This document shows positions 42,579 to 53,024 of a stretch of 64,000 nucleotides of DNA, in pieces. Source of the stretch: Sinohyriopsis cumingii (Eukaryota > Mollusca > Bivalvia > Unionida > Unionidae); NCBI GenBank assembly GCA_028554795.2, contig CM068838.1:124069928-124133927 (forward strand). Direction: 5' to 3'. Under the pieces are notes generated by a model that was given only the letters and a program-made list of their open reading frames with translations, was not told where the DNA came from and searched no databases. Made by a program: the position numbers and the translations under genes. Every line of letters starts with the position of its first letter. The stretch's first letter is position 1.

Positions 42579-42972
42579 AAACCAAAGGCCCTTTTCAGGG
42601 CCACCCATATTTCTCGAAAAGAGAATGACTTTCAATTGCCTACCCTTTTTTTAAAAAAAAAAAATTTAGTTTAAAATTTTTTAAAAAAAAACAAAATCCC
42701 ATATTCAATTCCCCTTGTCCCTAGACAGACCCAAACTCTATTCCCATGTTCAATTCCCCTTGTCCCTAGACAGACCCAAACTCTATTCCCCATGTTCAGT
42801 TCCCCTTGTCCCTAGACAGACCCAAACTCTATTCCCCTGTAATGGCAATTCCCATTGTCCCTAGAGTGACCCACGATTTTTCTCCATGTTAAATTTCCAT
42901 TGTCCCCAGAGTGACCCAGGGGTGTTTTTAATGGTAATTCCCATTGTCCCTAGGGTGACCCCATTCACTACT
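42579..42972 (-). repeat. Polinton 1 right terminal inverted repeat
   Basis: Inverted copy of 18087-18478, including the same tandem motifs and the stem-loop. Nearly identical to the left copy, with differences concentrated in the A/T homopolymer part. Confidence 0.95.
42587..42602 (+). terminator. Histone-type 3' stem-loop in the right TIR
   Basis: CCAAA, GGCCCTTTTCAGGGCC, ACCCA, then TCTCGAAAAGAGAATG. Perfect match to the histone stem-loop consensus, serving cassette gene 3. Confidence 0.8.
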
Positions 42973-42978
42973 GTCGAT
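42973..42978. repeat. Polinton 1 target-site duplication, right
   Basis: GTCGAT, same as 18081-18086; the satellite unit continues directly with ACAAAACAAAATG. Confidence 0.9.
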
Positions 42979-43690
42979 ACAAAACAAAATGTGAAAAAAC
43001 AGCTCCATTGCTGCCTTAAATACAGTCACATATATTAAACATTTAAGGGTCTGGCTTTAGTCGATACAAAACAAACATGTGAGAAAACAGCCCCAGTGCT
43101 GCCTTAAATACAGTCACACATATCAAACATTTAAGGGTCTGGCTTTAGTCGATACAAAACAAACATGTGAGAAAACAGCCTGATTGCAACCTTAAATACA
43201 ATCACATATATTTAAACATTAAATCGTCTGGCTTTAGTCGATACAAAACAAAATGTGAGAAAACAGCCCCATAGTCACATATATTAAACATTGAAGGGTC
43301 TGGCTTTAGTGGATACCAAACAAACTGTGAGAAAACAGCATCATTGCTGCATTAAATACAGTCACATATATTTAAATATTGAAGGGTCAGGCTTTAGGCG
43401 ATACAAAACAAACATGTGAGAAAACAGCCCGTTTGCTACCTTAAATACAGTCACATATAGTTAAACATTGAAGGGTCTGGCTTTAGTCGATACAAAGCAT
43501 AAATGTGCGGATAACAGCCCTTTTGCTACCTTAAATACAGTAACATATTTAAATATTGAAGGGTCTGGCTTAAGTCGATACAAAACAAACATGTGAGAAA
43601 ACAGCCCCATTGCTGCCTTAAATACAGTCACATATACTTAAATATTGAAGGCTCAATATCTGGCTTTAGTCGATGCAAAACAAACGAATT
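42973..43690. repeat. Satellite array A, right part
   Basis: About eight further copies of the ~88-bp unit. Together with 17030-18086 it forms one array of about twenty units split by the Polinton. Confidence 0.95.
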
Positions 43691-44093
43691 ACGAATTCCA
43701 CTGAATTCTCACCCCTCTATAGTTGTGCATTTTGTGAGAGAGTGAGCCACACGATAAGAGTATAAAGTTTTCAGTGATGGACATTTATTATGAGTAAATT
43801 AAACATTCATAACAAAACTAACTTTATGTATTTGTTCAAGCTGCTGGTTGCTTAGGAAAACGTGTGTATGTATTATATATTTTGTATTATATATTTTCTA
43901 ATTGAAAATGTACGATTTCACCGGAAAGAAATTTTCCTCTTTAAAAATCAAATATGGATAAAAGTCACTTAAAGTAGACAAAAGAAGGATATCATATATA
44001 AAGACAAGCAAAAGCTAAGCGAGGACATTATACGCAATGCTCTCTGACAGGTTGCAAATGGTGCAATGGATGAGCAATAAATGTATTACTTAC
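43691..44093. other. Start of intron 1 (minus-strand sense)
   Basis: AT-rich non-coding DNA between satellite array A and exon 1. No other feature seen. Confidence 0.5.
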
Positions 44094-44379
44094 CGAAAAT
44101 AACTGGATCAAGTGTACCATTTTTCAATCCTTGTATAAGGTTGGAATTAAGTGACTCTAGTTTTTCAGTTTGTGTTGACTGCCATAGATATTCAGAAAGA
44201 GGTTCATCTTTTGTTGTTGCGCATACATTGGGAGATTGGACGGCGAAGTACCTCAACAAAACGTTCTCCGGAAGCTTGCATTCCAACTGTTTAGCATGTT
44301 TTGAACCTTTACCGTCCGACAATACCACTATCATCAGGATCGTCAACGTCAGCACCAACATTTCCTTAATTTCTGCCAT
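44094..44379 (-). CDS. TENA/THI-4 domain protein, exon 1 with signal peptide
   Basis: Encodes residues 1-95 plus one base of codon 96. Start at MAEIKEMLVLTLTILMIVVL: a short charged head followed by a hydrophobic core (residues 7-21), read as a signal peptide. Then a ~35-residue Cys-containing linker and the first TenA helix, LSEYLWQSTQTEKLESL, with LIQGLKNGTLDPVIF, matching the family's LW...H/N-x-F/L-xxGLxxGTL...F. Donor GTAAGT follows. The four exons give 264 aa; usual TenA is about 220-240 aa, the surplus being the signal peptide and linker. A secreted TENA protein is inferred; the enzyme substrate is unknown. Confidence 0.85.
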
Positions 44380-47300
44380 TCCTCATATACCTAAAGTACG
44401 TTCATTGTATTCATTACAGATAATATGCACTTATTTCTTCTTTATATTAAATATTAAATAACTTTGTTAAGTACAGTGTGCCACATATTTCACTAAATGT
44501 GGAATACATTGTATGCCATAGTGCACTACGTGGTGTAAAGTTAACGCAGTACTGGTGTACTACCAGTGTAGAAAAGTGTAATGTTTCCTTTAGGCTTAAG
44601 ATTATGTATCATGCCAAGGTCTGGAAGGGAGATGTGTCAGGTTGTGCGATCAAGTAGTGAAATATGCCTGCTGTCAAAGTAAGTATGGTAGATGTGCCCG
44701 CTGCTGCAAAAATGGGTAGAAATGGTTGAATAGACTGTTATATTCTTTTTAAAAGTAATTCCAAGAGGGAATAAACTCAGTTTAAGTCTGTTTGGAAAGA
44801 AAATCAAATGATTTTTGAAAGTAATAATTTCATGTAAAATTAAGATGTCATGAAATAGAAAGGTTAATGATTAAGGATGGGAGCACGGGCTACGTCAGTT
44901 GCAGTCTGTGAACATCGATGTGTATGTGTGTGTACACAATACTTAGAATAGGAGGGCGACGTCATGGTTAGACATTAATTAGGAGGATATGATGAGGATG
45001 TTTCCTGGCAATGTATTACAAGTAACATGCGAAACAATTTAAATATCATAATTTCAGAAATTCTAGAGATTAAATTTGGATAATATTTGGCTATCTAGGG
45101 CTGCCCAAAATCTTGGAATTAAATAACAATAGGTAAGAAAATGTGAAAGAGTTTGCCTTTTGTAGTAATACCTGATTTCGCAGAAACTGAAATGTGTCAA
45201 GAATGTCGCTGCAACAGCTTGTTGCACATATACATAACAGTAAACATATTCATTTCTTAATTTTCTAAGATTTACGATAATTCTGTTATAAATGAAAGAA
45301 TACACGCCTATTTGCTTCCCTCCTCTGATGTTCGGTTTGTACAGAAGTCACATGAAAAGACCTGACAATGATGATGTTTAAACAATCTGATCATCAAGAC
45401 CTCTCAAAAATCACGTGTAAAGTTAGGATCGATCGACGGTGAAAAGACCTTTCACCATTGATGGATACTAATTCTTTCCTCCACGACCTTTTAACGCTGT
45501 TGTGTAAGCAATATAAATTTTATACAGTTGCGTAATGAGGGTGAAAACTGGTGCTAGGAATATCAGTTTCGATTTCAATTTAAGACATCTTGATGAAATA
45601 TGATTACTTCTGTTTGGAACTTATTAGTAATACGGCAATGATTAAAGGGAATTTAAGGTCTAAACCAGGTGATTTTCTTTCCATTTTACTTGCCCAGAGA
45701 TAACAATAACGCCTGCAAAATCAACACCTCCAATATATATTCTATTTTTAGGTATCTAGTATTGTTTTAAAAACACCAAGAATGAAGTTAACATTTCTGA
45801 CACAGTAAGTTCATGCTTTTAATATTGCTGATGGTGGTTAAAACATGCTTAGACATCTTGATAAATGTTTCAGATCCCTTACCGACCTATACATATATGT
45901 TCAACAAAATACGTTACGTTGAAACTTCAGAAGACAAATGTACAGAGTATGGCGTTTAATGTGACGAACCCTTTGTGGCTAAATTACATAATATATTATA
46001 TTTATGTAATCATATGAGCTTGACTTCATTTAACCTTGCGCTGCATATCCTTATTTAAAATGTTACCTTTGCCCCATACATAATTACGTTTTGATCACAA
46101 TATGCAATTTCCGGTTGTACCGAAAGTAAAATCTCATTTAATACTGAATCGTAACATAGACTATCAGGCAAGTAATTGAAAAGAAATTTATATCTAATAT
46201 TTCATTATAAAATAGCTTGCATATGTGGTATCAAAATAAATGAACAAATAAATAAATAAAATCAATAATTGTTAGTAGCCAATATAGGTACAAAAAGGTC
46301 CATAAGTCCCATTTAAATATATCAAAACATGTATATCAAGACGACCTATTTATAAAGTACACTTCCAGACTGTCCTTAGAGTAGTCTTCTCACACAGGTT
46401 GACTAAACCTCGATTAACAGATCTGCATCTCGCTCGGGACGGTTAATGATTCGATCTGTATTCTTTTGATGTGATCGATAAAATAATATTATTTACACAA
46501 AATCTCGAGATATCTTCACGTACTCTTCTAGCCCAAAGATATCTTTTGTATAGTCTAGACTCCTGCGAACAATGATTTAAAACTTCGAATGGTTAGTTTT
46601 GGCCAGCTAGTCACTGAGGAGTGTTCGACTTTGTAGAAAGTATTTTATATGATTGCATTCACTGGATATGCACAATGAATATCAAATATCAATCTAAGAA
46701 GTAAGAAACAAAATTTATGAGATACGAATGAAAGTTGTTTCATATAAATTTAAAACATTTGGAACATAGCTGGAAATCGTTGAATATAATGTAATATTTA
46801 TTTCATATAAATTCGAAATATTAAACGTAGTTGTCTGTTATTCCATTTAAAATATATTTATTAAGATATTGAAATCTTTGACACGACTAAAGTCCCAGTT
46901 TCCTTGTACCTATCACATTCTTAGGGAAGGTTTTTGCGGTACTAGCCTCCTGAAGCTTGTGACAATATATACAAAGATGGAAATCTCCTCACTTTGCTAG
47001 TGCCTTCAATTTGTATAATAGAGTAAAGAAATAAAAAAAGACTAGTATTACATATAGGGGCTTAAACTTCAGTAACACGACCAGGTAAAACCCAACAAGT
47101 TTCCAAAATATAAATGTACTTAAATCAAATTTTAAAAAATCAAACAAAGTGAAAGAATTAAAAATAACCTAAATTTTATGAGTTCCTAGAATATAATCAT
47201 AAACTGTACTATCAATTTCTCACTAATCCGGAACTGTGCCACGGTATTCAGCATGAGTGTTCTAATGTACCTATACGTTACCGAGCTAGCACCACTGAAT

Positions 47301-48440
47301 TATCTTAGTTATTAATCTGAATGTATTTCACTTTAATATCATCCCGTTTGAATAAAATAACACTGATGATCTTGAAAGTTAGACTTAGATATTCAAATCC
47401 TTGAATAAATTCACATAATCCAATAAGTACTGACTGATTGAATTAACGATGTTTAACTCTGCTAAACTCAAATAACAAAAATATATTACTTCCTCTCAAT
47501 GACTCTTACAAAAACTGCACATAACTTGAAGAATTTTTGTATTCTCAGCATACAGTCTCAATATACGCTTCAAATAAATTTAATATGATTACTAGAAGAT
47601 CATGGAACAATTAAATTGCATTGTTCCCTTTCAAAATATCTTGGTCGTCTACATACTGTTTTATTTAATATCCAATCAACGGCTAGGGCACTTGTGATAT
47701 TTGCATGCTATGTTGACGTAGGTGTCCATTCAAATAAAGTTATATACTTGAGCGACATAGTTGTTGATTTGACCTTCGCGATCGGCCTTCTTACGAATAA
47801 ACTTCCGACAAAGAAGTGTACATGTACTTTACTACAGTGTTATCCAGCTACTGAATCAAAGAATTTAAAATATAACTGTCACAGATAATGTTGCGCTCCT
47901 GTGCAAAGAGCTATATTTACTGATAGATACAGTGTTTGCGACTCTACGAAAATGTAATTGGCTCAAAATGTAACATCATTAATAAGATGCATGATTGCTC
48001 TTTAAACATTGCCCTTTGAGACAGTCATATTTCGCCCTTGACGTGTGTGCTGCATAGTCAGGATGTTGTGAAAATCAGTGTAACGTGTATTCGACTTGTG
48101 TAGACTTAAGATATATCTTCTATCGAACAGGATTCTTAAAGTTGAACCGAGTTAATGTTAGGGAGGAGCGTTCTTTTGCATCTACCACTGCTCTGAAGGA
48201 ATATAAATTTTTGGTTGCTACTTACCTTGTAACTTTTATTGTCTGATAGAAATGGTCCTATATCATAACAAACATATGGAGATAATCGGAGCTAATTTTA
48301 TCACTCGGAATGATTTTATCTCCTTCAGATTATTGCTTTGTTACATCAAACTCTCGTTGAGCAACTGTACACGAATCCATGTGGAATGAAGAGCTATTTG
48401 AAGTAAACCTTCCGATTAAGTCCTGAGCAGTAATATGGGG
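44380..48440. other. Host DNA upstream of the TENA gene
   Basis: No convincing exon, RNA gene or mobile element. The promoter of the TENA gene should lie near 44380-44700, but no clear TATA box stands out. Confidence 0.4.
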
Positions 48441-48860
48441 GAAAATGAGACTCAGATTGAGCATTTAGACCCAAACGGGAAATCCTATATTAACTGGGTC
48501 TATTGTTTTAATATGGAAATGGATACATAGACCCAAATATAGTAACAATATTACAAGTGTCTGACCTCAGCCGGGGTTACATAGTAACAGTGTTCGAGTT
48601 GACCCAAATTTGACACTTGAGATCTAGACGGAAAATCCTATATGAAATGAGCCTATAGGTTTAACATGGACATGGTGCTATAGACCCAGTGATGAGACTA
48701 TTGGGACCCAGTGTTAGGACTAATGGAGGTACTTGGGACACTTGACGGCAGCTGTGTTTACTAAGGGGCCGTTCGGGACACTTGGGGGCAGCTGGGTCTC
48801 TTGGGGTCATTGGGACACTTCGTAGCAATTGGGTATGTTGGGAAGAAAGGGGTTCTAAGC
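48441..48860. repeat. Degenerate tandem repeats
   Basis: Two diverged copies of an ~160-bp unit (48455-48536 and 48617-48690; shared GGAAATCCTATAT...AGACCCA), then a G-rich stretch with repeated GGGACACTTGG and GCAGCTGGG motifs. Non-coding. Confidence 0.55.
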
Positions 48861-49590
48861 TTGAGTTGCAAAACATAAACATACACAACGACACATAACA
48901 CAGACACAAAACACACATTTTTAGTAAATTTGTATGTTTGTCAACATAGGACAACAAATAAACAAGCACATACTAACATTACATATACAAAATATAACTA
49001 TTTTATAGCATCATTGTAATGAAGCTTTAAATAGCTATAATCAAGCAAAACCCAGCACTAAAATGGATGTGACTAAAAGTAATGTTAAAATTACGAAATC
49101 GATCCTGAATCCTAAAGAGACTAAAAATATCCCGAAATATTGGATTACATTGGCTCAGACTAACAGTAGTACTACGATTACGAAAATGTTCCAGACTCTA
49201 AATTATCAGGAATGTTTATTTCTATTAAACATGGCCTAGACTAAAAATAGGACGAATCTGTGTCGGATTTTTAAAATGTCTTTTTCTTTTCTTAAATTGC
49301 AGACACTAAAAGAAGTACCGAAATTACCAACACGTCCCAGACTCACAAAGATAAATAGAAAACCCCGGAAGATTATATTCAAATTGTCGTGATTTACACT
49401 GTAATTCCGACAACATCTCGAACGTGAATGGAAACTGATGATTATTCACTAAATGTTGTTGACGCAAATGGGCAAGACAAAGCCAAGCAATAAATTCTCA
49501 GACTGCAACGGACCTTAGCGGAGACTGACAATAGTCCGGAAAAATTCTTTCTTTTTAAATTACCACGACAAACTGAAACAATCTTTCGTA
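48861..49590. other. Non-coding host DNA
   Basis: AT-rich, nothing recognisable. Confidence 0.4.
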
Positions 49591-49599
49591 AAAAAAATT

Positions 49600-50801
49600 A
49601 CAAAAAGGTGGAGACAAAAAGTAAAATTGCATTTATAATCCAGCACACTACATATACAATCCAGCACTCCTTTTTTTATTATCCAAGCACAGCCGATAAA
49701 CAATCCAACACCAACGTTTTGAAAACAATTCACCACCTACTTTTGATTACAATCCAACACATCATATATATTATGCAGCGCACAATCCGTACATCCAACA
49801 CCCTATATATACAATCAAAAATGCCTTGTGTAGTGCCTAAAATCACTCAGCGACTAAAAGATATCGATATTGTGTAAAGGAAGGAGATGACTTCACACAA
49901 ACATACTATCCAAACAAACATATACCACTCAACACCCCATACACACTCTCCATAACGCATTGTCATAGCGTAGCTTTTACAAGAAGGAAATGAAATCTCA
50001 CAAGCATACCATCCATCCTTCACATAAACTATATCATCCAAAACTCCACGCACATTCAGACACAATACAACACAGTCACTTCTTATGACTATCTAAGCAC
50101 ACCACATATACAATCCAGAACACAGTTTTGATTCCTATCCAAAATGTATAATGATCTCAGGGAATTTACCATGGGAATGTATGTCTGTCATCCAACACGG
50201 AATACACACAAACCAACAAATTAGATCAAATCCCACTAACAAGCTATTACAAGCCACATACTCCATCAAATACCCAATATACAATCCCAAAGCCCTTGAG
50301 CTATCATAGTTTTAAAAATTTGATAAAATCTCACAATATCCTATCACACACCACCTCCACCATACAACACTACATACACACTATCACCAATGTTTATTGT
50401 TAACGTAAGTTTAAAAGGAGATGAAATCTCACAAACATAATATCCATAATTCAACCTACATCATCCCACAGCCTAAATACTATCCGAAATGTATGTTGTT
50501 TGCGTAGAGTTTAAAAAGAAGACGATGAAAATTCACAAACATACACTCCATGACACTATTAACACCATCAAACAACACATACACACATACAATTCAGACA
50601 AAACGGGAAATATTTTGAAACAAGCCACATGTAATGCAACATCATCAATCACATCATCTCTAAAACCAACACCCGATACATTCTAACCAAAACGCCCATT
50701 TTTAGCGTAGAGATCCTGTGTTAACGTAAAATTTTAGAGGAGACGAATTCCCACAAAAATAATGTCCATACATACCCATACCTTCAAACACCTCATACAA
50801 A
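49600..50801. repeat. Satellite array B, ~105-bp unit, degenerate
   Basis: Diverged tandem units with landmarks GGAGATGAAATCTCACAAACATA and CATCCAACACC at about 49880, 49984, 50310, 50417, 50518 and 50738, giving a period near 105 bp. Polinton 2 begins inside it. Its right continuation lies outside the window. Confidence 0.65.
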
Positions 50802-51075
50802 AGTAGTGAAGGGGGCCACCCTAGCGACAATGGGAATTAGCATTACAGAGACCCCTGGGCCACTCTAGCGACAATGGAAATTTAACATGGAGAAAAATCG
50901 TGGGCCACTCTAGCGACAAGGGGAATTAACATGGGAAAAAACCCTGGGCTTGTCTAGCGACAAGGGAAATTTAACATGGGATTTTTTTTTTAAATTTAAA
51001 AAAAATAAAAAAAGGGGTAGGCAATGGAAAGGCTATCTCTTTTCGAGAAATATGGCTGGCCCTGAAAAGGGCCTT
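50802..51075 (+). repeat. Polinton 2 left terminal inverted repeat
   Basis: Same architecture as in Polinton 1: tandem ~26 to 45-bp motifs, A/T tract and inner stem-loop. All four tandem motifs read CTAGCGACAA where Polinton 1 reads CTAGGGACAA or CTGGGGACAA. The partner repeat is outside the window, so the inner boundary is by analogy. Confidence 0.8.
51058..51073 (-). terminator. Histone-type 3' stem-loop in the left TIR (Polinton 2)
   Basis: On the minus strand GGCCCTTTTCAGGGCC, then AGCCATATTTCTCGAAAAGAG. Lies 24 bp beyond the stop of the leftward small gene. Confidence 0.75.
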
Positions 51076-51096
51076 TGGGTTTATGTTAATATGCCC

Positions 51097-51330
51097 TTAA
51101 CATAAAGGGCATCTGCAACATCTTCTTCTTCTTCTTAGGCTTCGTCGAATGGTAGGTCCATAAACTAAAACTCTTTTCAGGCATCCTTGCCTCTCCACGT
51201 AAATTCTACGTATCCATAGGCTCGTGTCGGTCCTGTTGACAACGGTCCACTTGGATCGGACATACATGAGCATGTCCGTCCTGAACATCATCGTTGACAC
51301 AAGGGTTGAAGATTCAACGTCTGTCCACAT
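51097..51330 (-). CDS. Leftward small gene, 77 aa, unknown function
   Basis: MWTDVESSTLVSTMMFRTDM..., very basic and Arg-rich at its end, which closes on a Cys-rich CCRCPLC. No family recognised. It has its own minus-strand TATAAATA (51375-51382) and ends just before the stem-loop in the terminal repeat, so it is arranged as a real transcription unit. The corresponding region of Polinton 1 is similar. Confidence 0.55.
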   Translation of the reverse strand: MWTDVESSTLVSTMMFRTDMLMYVRSKWTVVNRTDTSLWIRRIYVERQGCLKRVLVYGPTIRRSLRRRRRCCRCPLC

Positions 51331-51549
51331 GTTGAGGCTCTTAGAATAGGTGAATCAATGCAGTGAACGGCGCTTATTTATAGGGGCGGAAAGGATTGAA
51401 ACGGATTGAGTTCATTTACCAATCCGAACACGCGTTACAGAATTCAGTCAGCTCGCATCCAATCCGAAGAGAGCAGTCTGTGACGTCACGTAGTCAATAT
51501 AGATTCGCTAGCGCTTGTGTGCAGTCAATCTATGCGACAGTGATTCAAC
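51331..51549. promoter_or_regulatory. Bidirectional promoter with CRE site
   Basis: Minus-strand TATAAATA at 51375-51382; plus-strand CAATATAGA at about 51495-51503; two CCAAT motifs (near 51419 and 51460); and a perfect CRE palindrome TGACGTCA at 51481-51488, a site for ATF/CREB-type factors. Serves the leftward small gene and the Q-rich gene. Confidence 0.6.
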
Positions 51550-52125
51550 ATGACGGAAACTCAGAAAACGATCCAGTGGGGTGCACCAGCAGGGGAGACT
51601 GCCCAAGGGAACCCGGACTTACTTTCAGAAGAGGTGAATTGGGATTTTGTGGATTTTCTCTCCTCGCAAGAATTTGTTCCGGAACCTTCGTTACTTTCTT
51701 CATTACCGCAAGTGGAGAATTTTAGACAGAGACAGAAAGAAGAATTGGAGAAATTTATACAACGACAAAAGGAAGCGGAACAGACTTTTCTCCTACAGCA
51801 ACAGCAACAAGAAGAAGAGGTAAGAAAAAAACAACAGCAACAACAGCAAGAAGAAGTAGCAGCAAAGAAACAAGAGGGTGAAAATCAAACGGTCACGGTA
51901 CTGTTGGACATTTTAGCGGAGTTAAGAAGTCTGAAACAAATGTATCAGACTTCTTTATCACGACCGAAGAGAATACGACCTTCCCGAGCCAAACACGTTA
52001 ACCCTGTGACTAAGCCTACCGTACCACCCTTAGTGATTTCAACCCAATCATCATCAACATTACGCAGTCCAGAAGTAGGCCTTGGCCGTGGCAAAGGCTT
52101 AAGGCAGTTAAAATTGATTGCTTAA
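51550..52125 (+). CDS. Q-rich coiled-coil protein, 191 aa
   Basis: MTETQKTIQWGAPAGE..., then EEVNWDFVDFLSSQEFVPEP, a predicted coiled coil (residues about 60-110) with glutamine runs, and a basic tail with RPKRIRPSRAKHVNP. No known domain recognised. Its layout (short head, charged or Q-rich coil) resembles the right-end cassette proteins, and like them it ends with a histone-type stem-loop, 27 bp after the stop. An early or regulatory protein is a guess only. Confidence 0.65.
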   Translation: MTETQKTIQWGAPAGETAQGNPDLLSEEVNWDFVDFLSSQEFVPEPSLLSSLPQVENFRQRQKEELEKFIQRQKEAEQTFLLQQQQQEEEVRKKQQQQQQEEVAAKKQEGENQTVTVLLDILAELRSLKQMYQTSLSRPKRIRPSRAKHVNPVTKPTVPPLVISTQSSSTLRSPEVGLGRGKGLRQLKLIA

Positions 52126-52152
52126 ACTCACCCCTACACCATGAAGAAAAAA

Positions 52153-52168
52153 GGCCCTTTTCAGGGCC
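52153..52168 (+). terminator. Histone-type 3' stem-loop after the Q-rich gene (Polinton 2)
   Basis: AAAA, GGCCCTTTTCAGGGCC, ACCCA, then TCTCGAAAAGAAATAC. Perfect consensus match. Confidence 0.8.
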
Positions 52169-52327
52169 ACCCACATTTCTCGAAAAGAAATACAATTTCA
52201 ATTTGCCAATAACTCAAAAAAAAACCTCACCCATTTTACCCTTATAGTACGTGTCTGTGTATGTGTGCGTGAGTGTAGCTTCTTATTTTAAAATCAAAAC
52301 TCAATGACTCTTACCTTATATCATTAA

Positions 52328-52333
52328 TTTATT
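52328..52333 (-). terminator. Polyadenylation signal of the zinc-knuckle gene (Polinton 2)
   Basis: AATAAA on the minus strand, about 87 bp beyond the stop. Confidence 0.5.
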
Positions 52334-52419
52334 CTTTTCTCCATTTTTTACAATCCAATTCACAATTCACAACACATCACTTTAATAAAAAGTTCATTGA
52401 TTTCTTCTTTTCTCCTTGT

Positions 52420-52890
52420 TTAGTCTCTCTGTTTTTTGAATTTCTTCACCGTCACACTCTTTTCCTCTTCTTCCTCCTCGCTTTCTTCCCTTCTTCTTTT
52501 TTTCTCCTGTTTCTTTTTCTTCACCTGTCTTCTTTCTTCCTCAGAAGAATCCCTCTCTTCCTCTGAAGAATCCCTCTCTTCTTCTGAAGAATTCCTCTTT
52601 TCTTCTGACTCCTCTTGTTTCTTTTTTGGGCAATCTGGAGACCAATGTCCTTTTTCTTGACAATAATAACAGGTATCTTGACTTTTGTCTTTTTTATCCC
52701 CTGTTTTTTTTCTTTTTTGACGGTCTGGACACTCTGAAGACCAATGCCCTTTCTTCTGACAGATATAGCAAGTATCTTGACTTTTATCTCTAAAGGAAGG
52801 AGAGTAGTCCGTAGGCTGGTCTGAAGAGAATTTTCTAATGACCCCTCGCAAAGCTCTGACGAAACGTTCCATCTGGTTAGTCTCTTCCAT
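52420..52890 (-). CDS. CCHC zinc-knuckle protein, 156 aa
   Basis: Starts MEETNQMERFVRALRGVIRK; this ATG is chosen because the TATA box (TATATAAAAG, 52944-52953) is ~55 bp upstream and upstream in-frame codons would lie in the leader. Two CCHC knuckles, CYICQKKGHWSSEC and CYYCQEKGHWSPDC (CX2CX4HX4C), then acidic Ser/Glu repeats (RDSSEEE) and a basic Lys/Arg tail ending KKFKKQRD. Such knuckles bind single-stranded nucleic acid in retroviral nucleocapsids and CNBP-like proteins; here a role in element DNA or RNA handling is inferred. Divergently transcribed from the polymerase gene. Confidence 0.75.
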   Translation of the reverse strand: MEETNQMERFVRALRGVIRKFSSDQPTDYSPSFRDKSQDTCYICQKKGHWSSECPDRQKRKKTGDKKDKSQDTCYYCQEKGHWSPDCPKKKQEESEEKRNSSEEERDSSEEERDSSEEERRQVKKKKQEKKRRREESEEEEEEKSVTVKKFKKQRD

Positions 52891-53024
52891 CGTTGTGCTC
52901 GGCTTGAGAGTGAAATGAATAGTGAAAGGACAAGACACACACCCTTTTATATACGCTGGTCTGCTATGACTATAAAGTAGTTTATTGTGTTTGAACTTGA
53001 GTCATTTGACTTTTTGCTTTCAAG
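52891..53024. promoter_or_regulatory. Divergent promoter, zinc-knuckle and polymerase genes
   Basis: Leftward TATATAAAAG (52944-52953) and rightward TATAAAG (52971-52977) only 18 bp apart, giving back-to-back core promoters in 134 bp. Confidence 0.65.

Larger units (their letters stand above)
18087..42972 (+). mobile_element. Polinton/Maverick 1, complete but broken
   Basis: A 24,886-bp element with ~390-bp inverted terminal repeats beginning AGTAGTGAATGGGG and a 6-bp target duplication. It carries the Polinton hallmark set: protein-primed DNA polymerase B, retroviral-type integrase with chromodomain, packaging ATPase, adenain-type protease, major and minor capsid proteins. It is broken, with about five or six breaks, plus a 3.4-kb nested insertion in the polymerase gene. 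The two terminal repeats differ at only one position in the first ~260 bp, and coding regions closely match Polinton 2, so the insertion looks recent. GC content is visibly higher than in the flanking host DNA. Confidence 0.95.
11852..44093 (-). other. Intron 1 of the TENA gene, about 32.2 kb, filled with mobile elements
   Basis: Lies between exon 1 (donor GTAAGT at 44093-44088) and exon 2 (acceptor at 11852-11853). Contents: a Gmr1-like Gypsy fossil (about 12660-16590), an ~88-bp satellite array (17030-18086 and 42973-43690) and the complete Polinton 1 (18087-42972). Without the Polinton the intron would be about 7.4 kb. The Polinton capsid strand runs antisense to the host gene. At 11852-12660 I see only AT-rich non-coding DNA with short A, G and T homopolymers. 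Confidence 0.75.

Noticed and set aside
48661-48969. Minus-strand 102-codon frame
   Set aside because: Lies in degenerate G-rich tandem repeats; no protein-like pattern.
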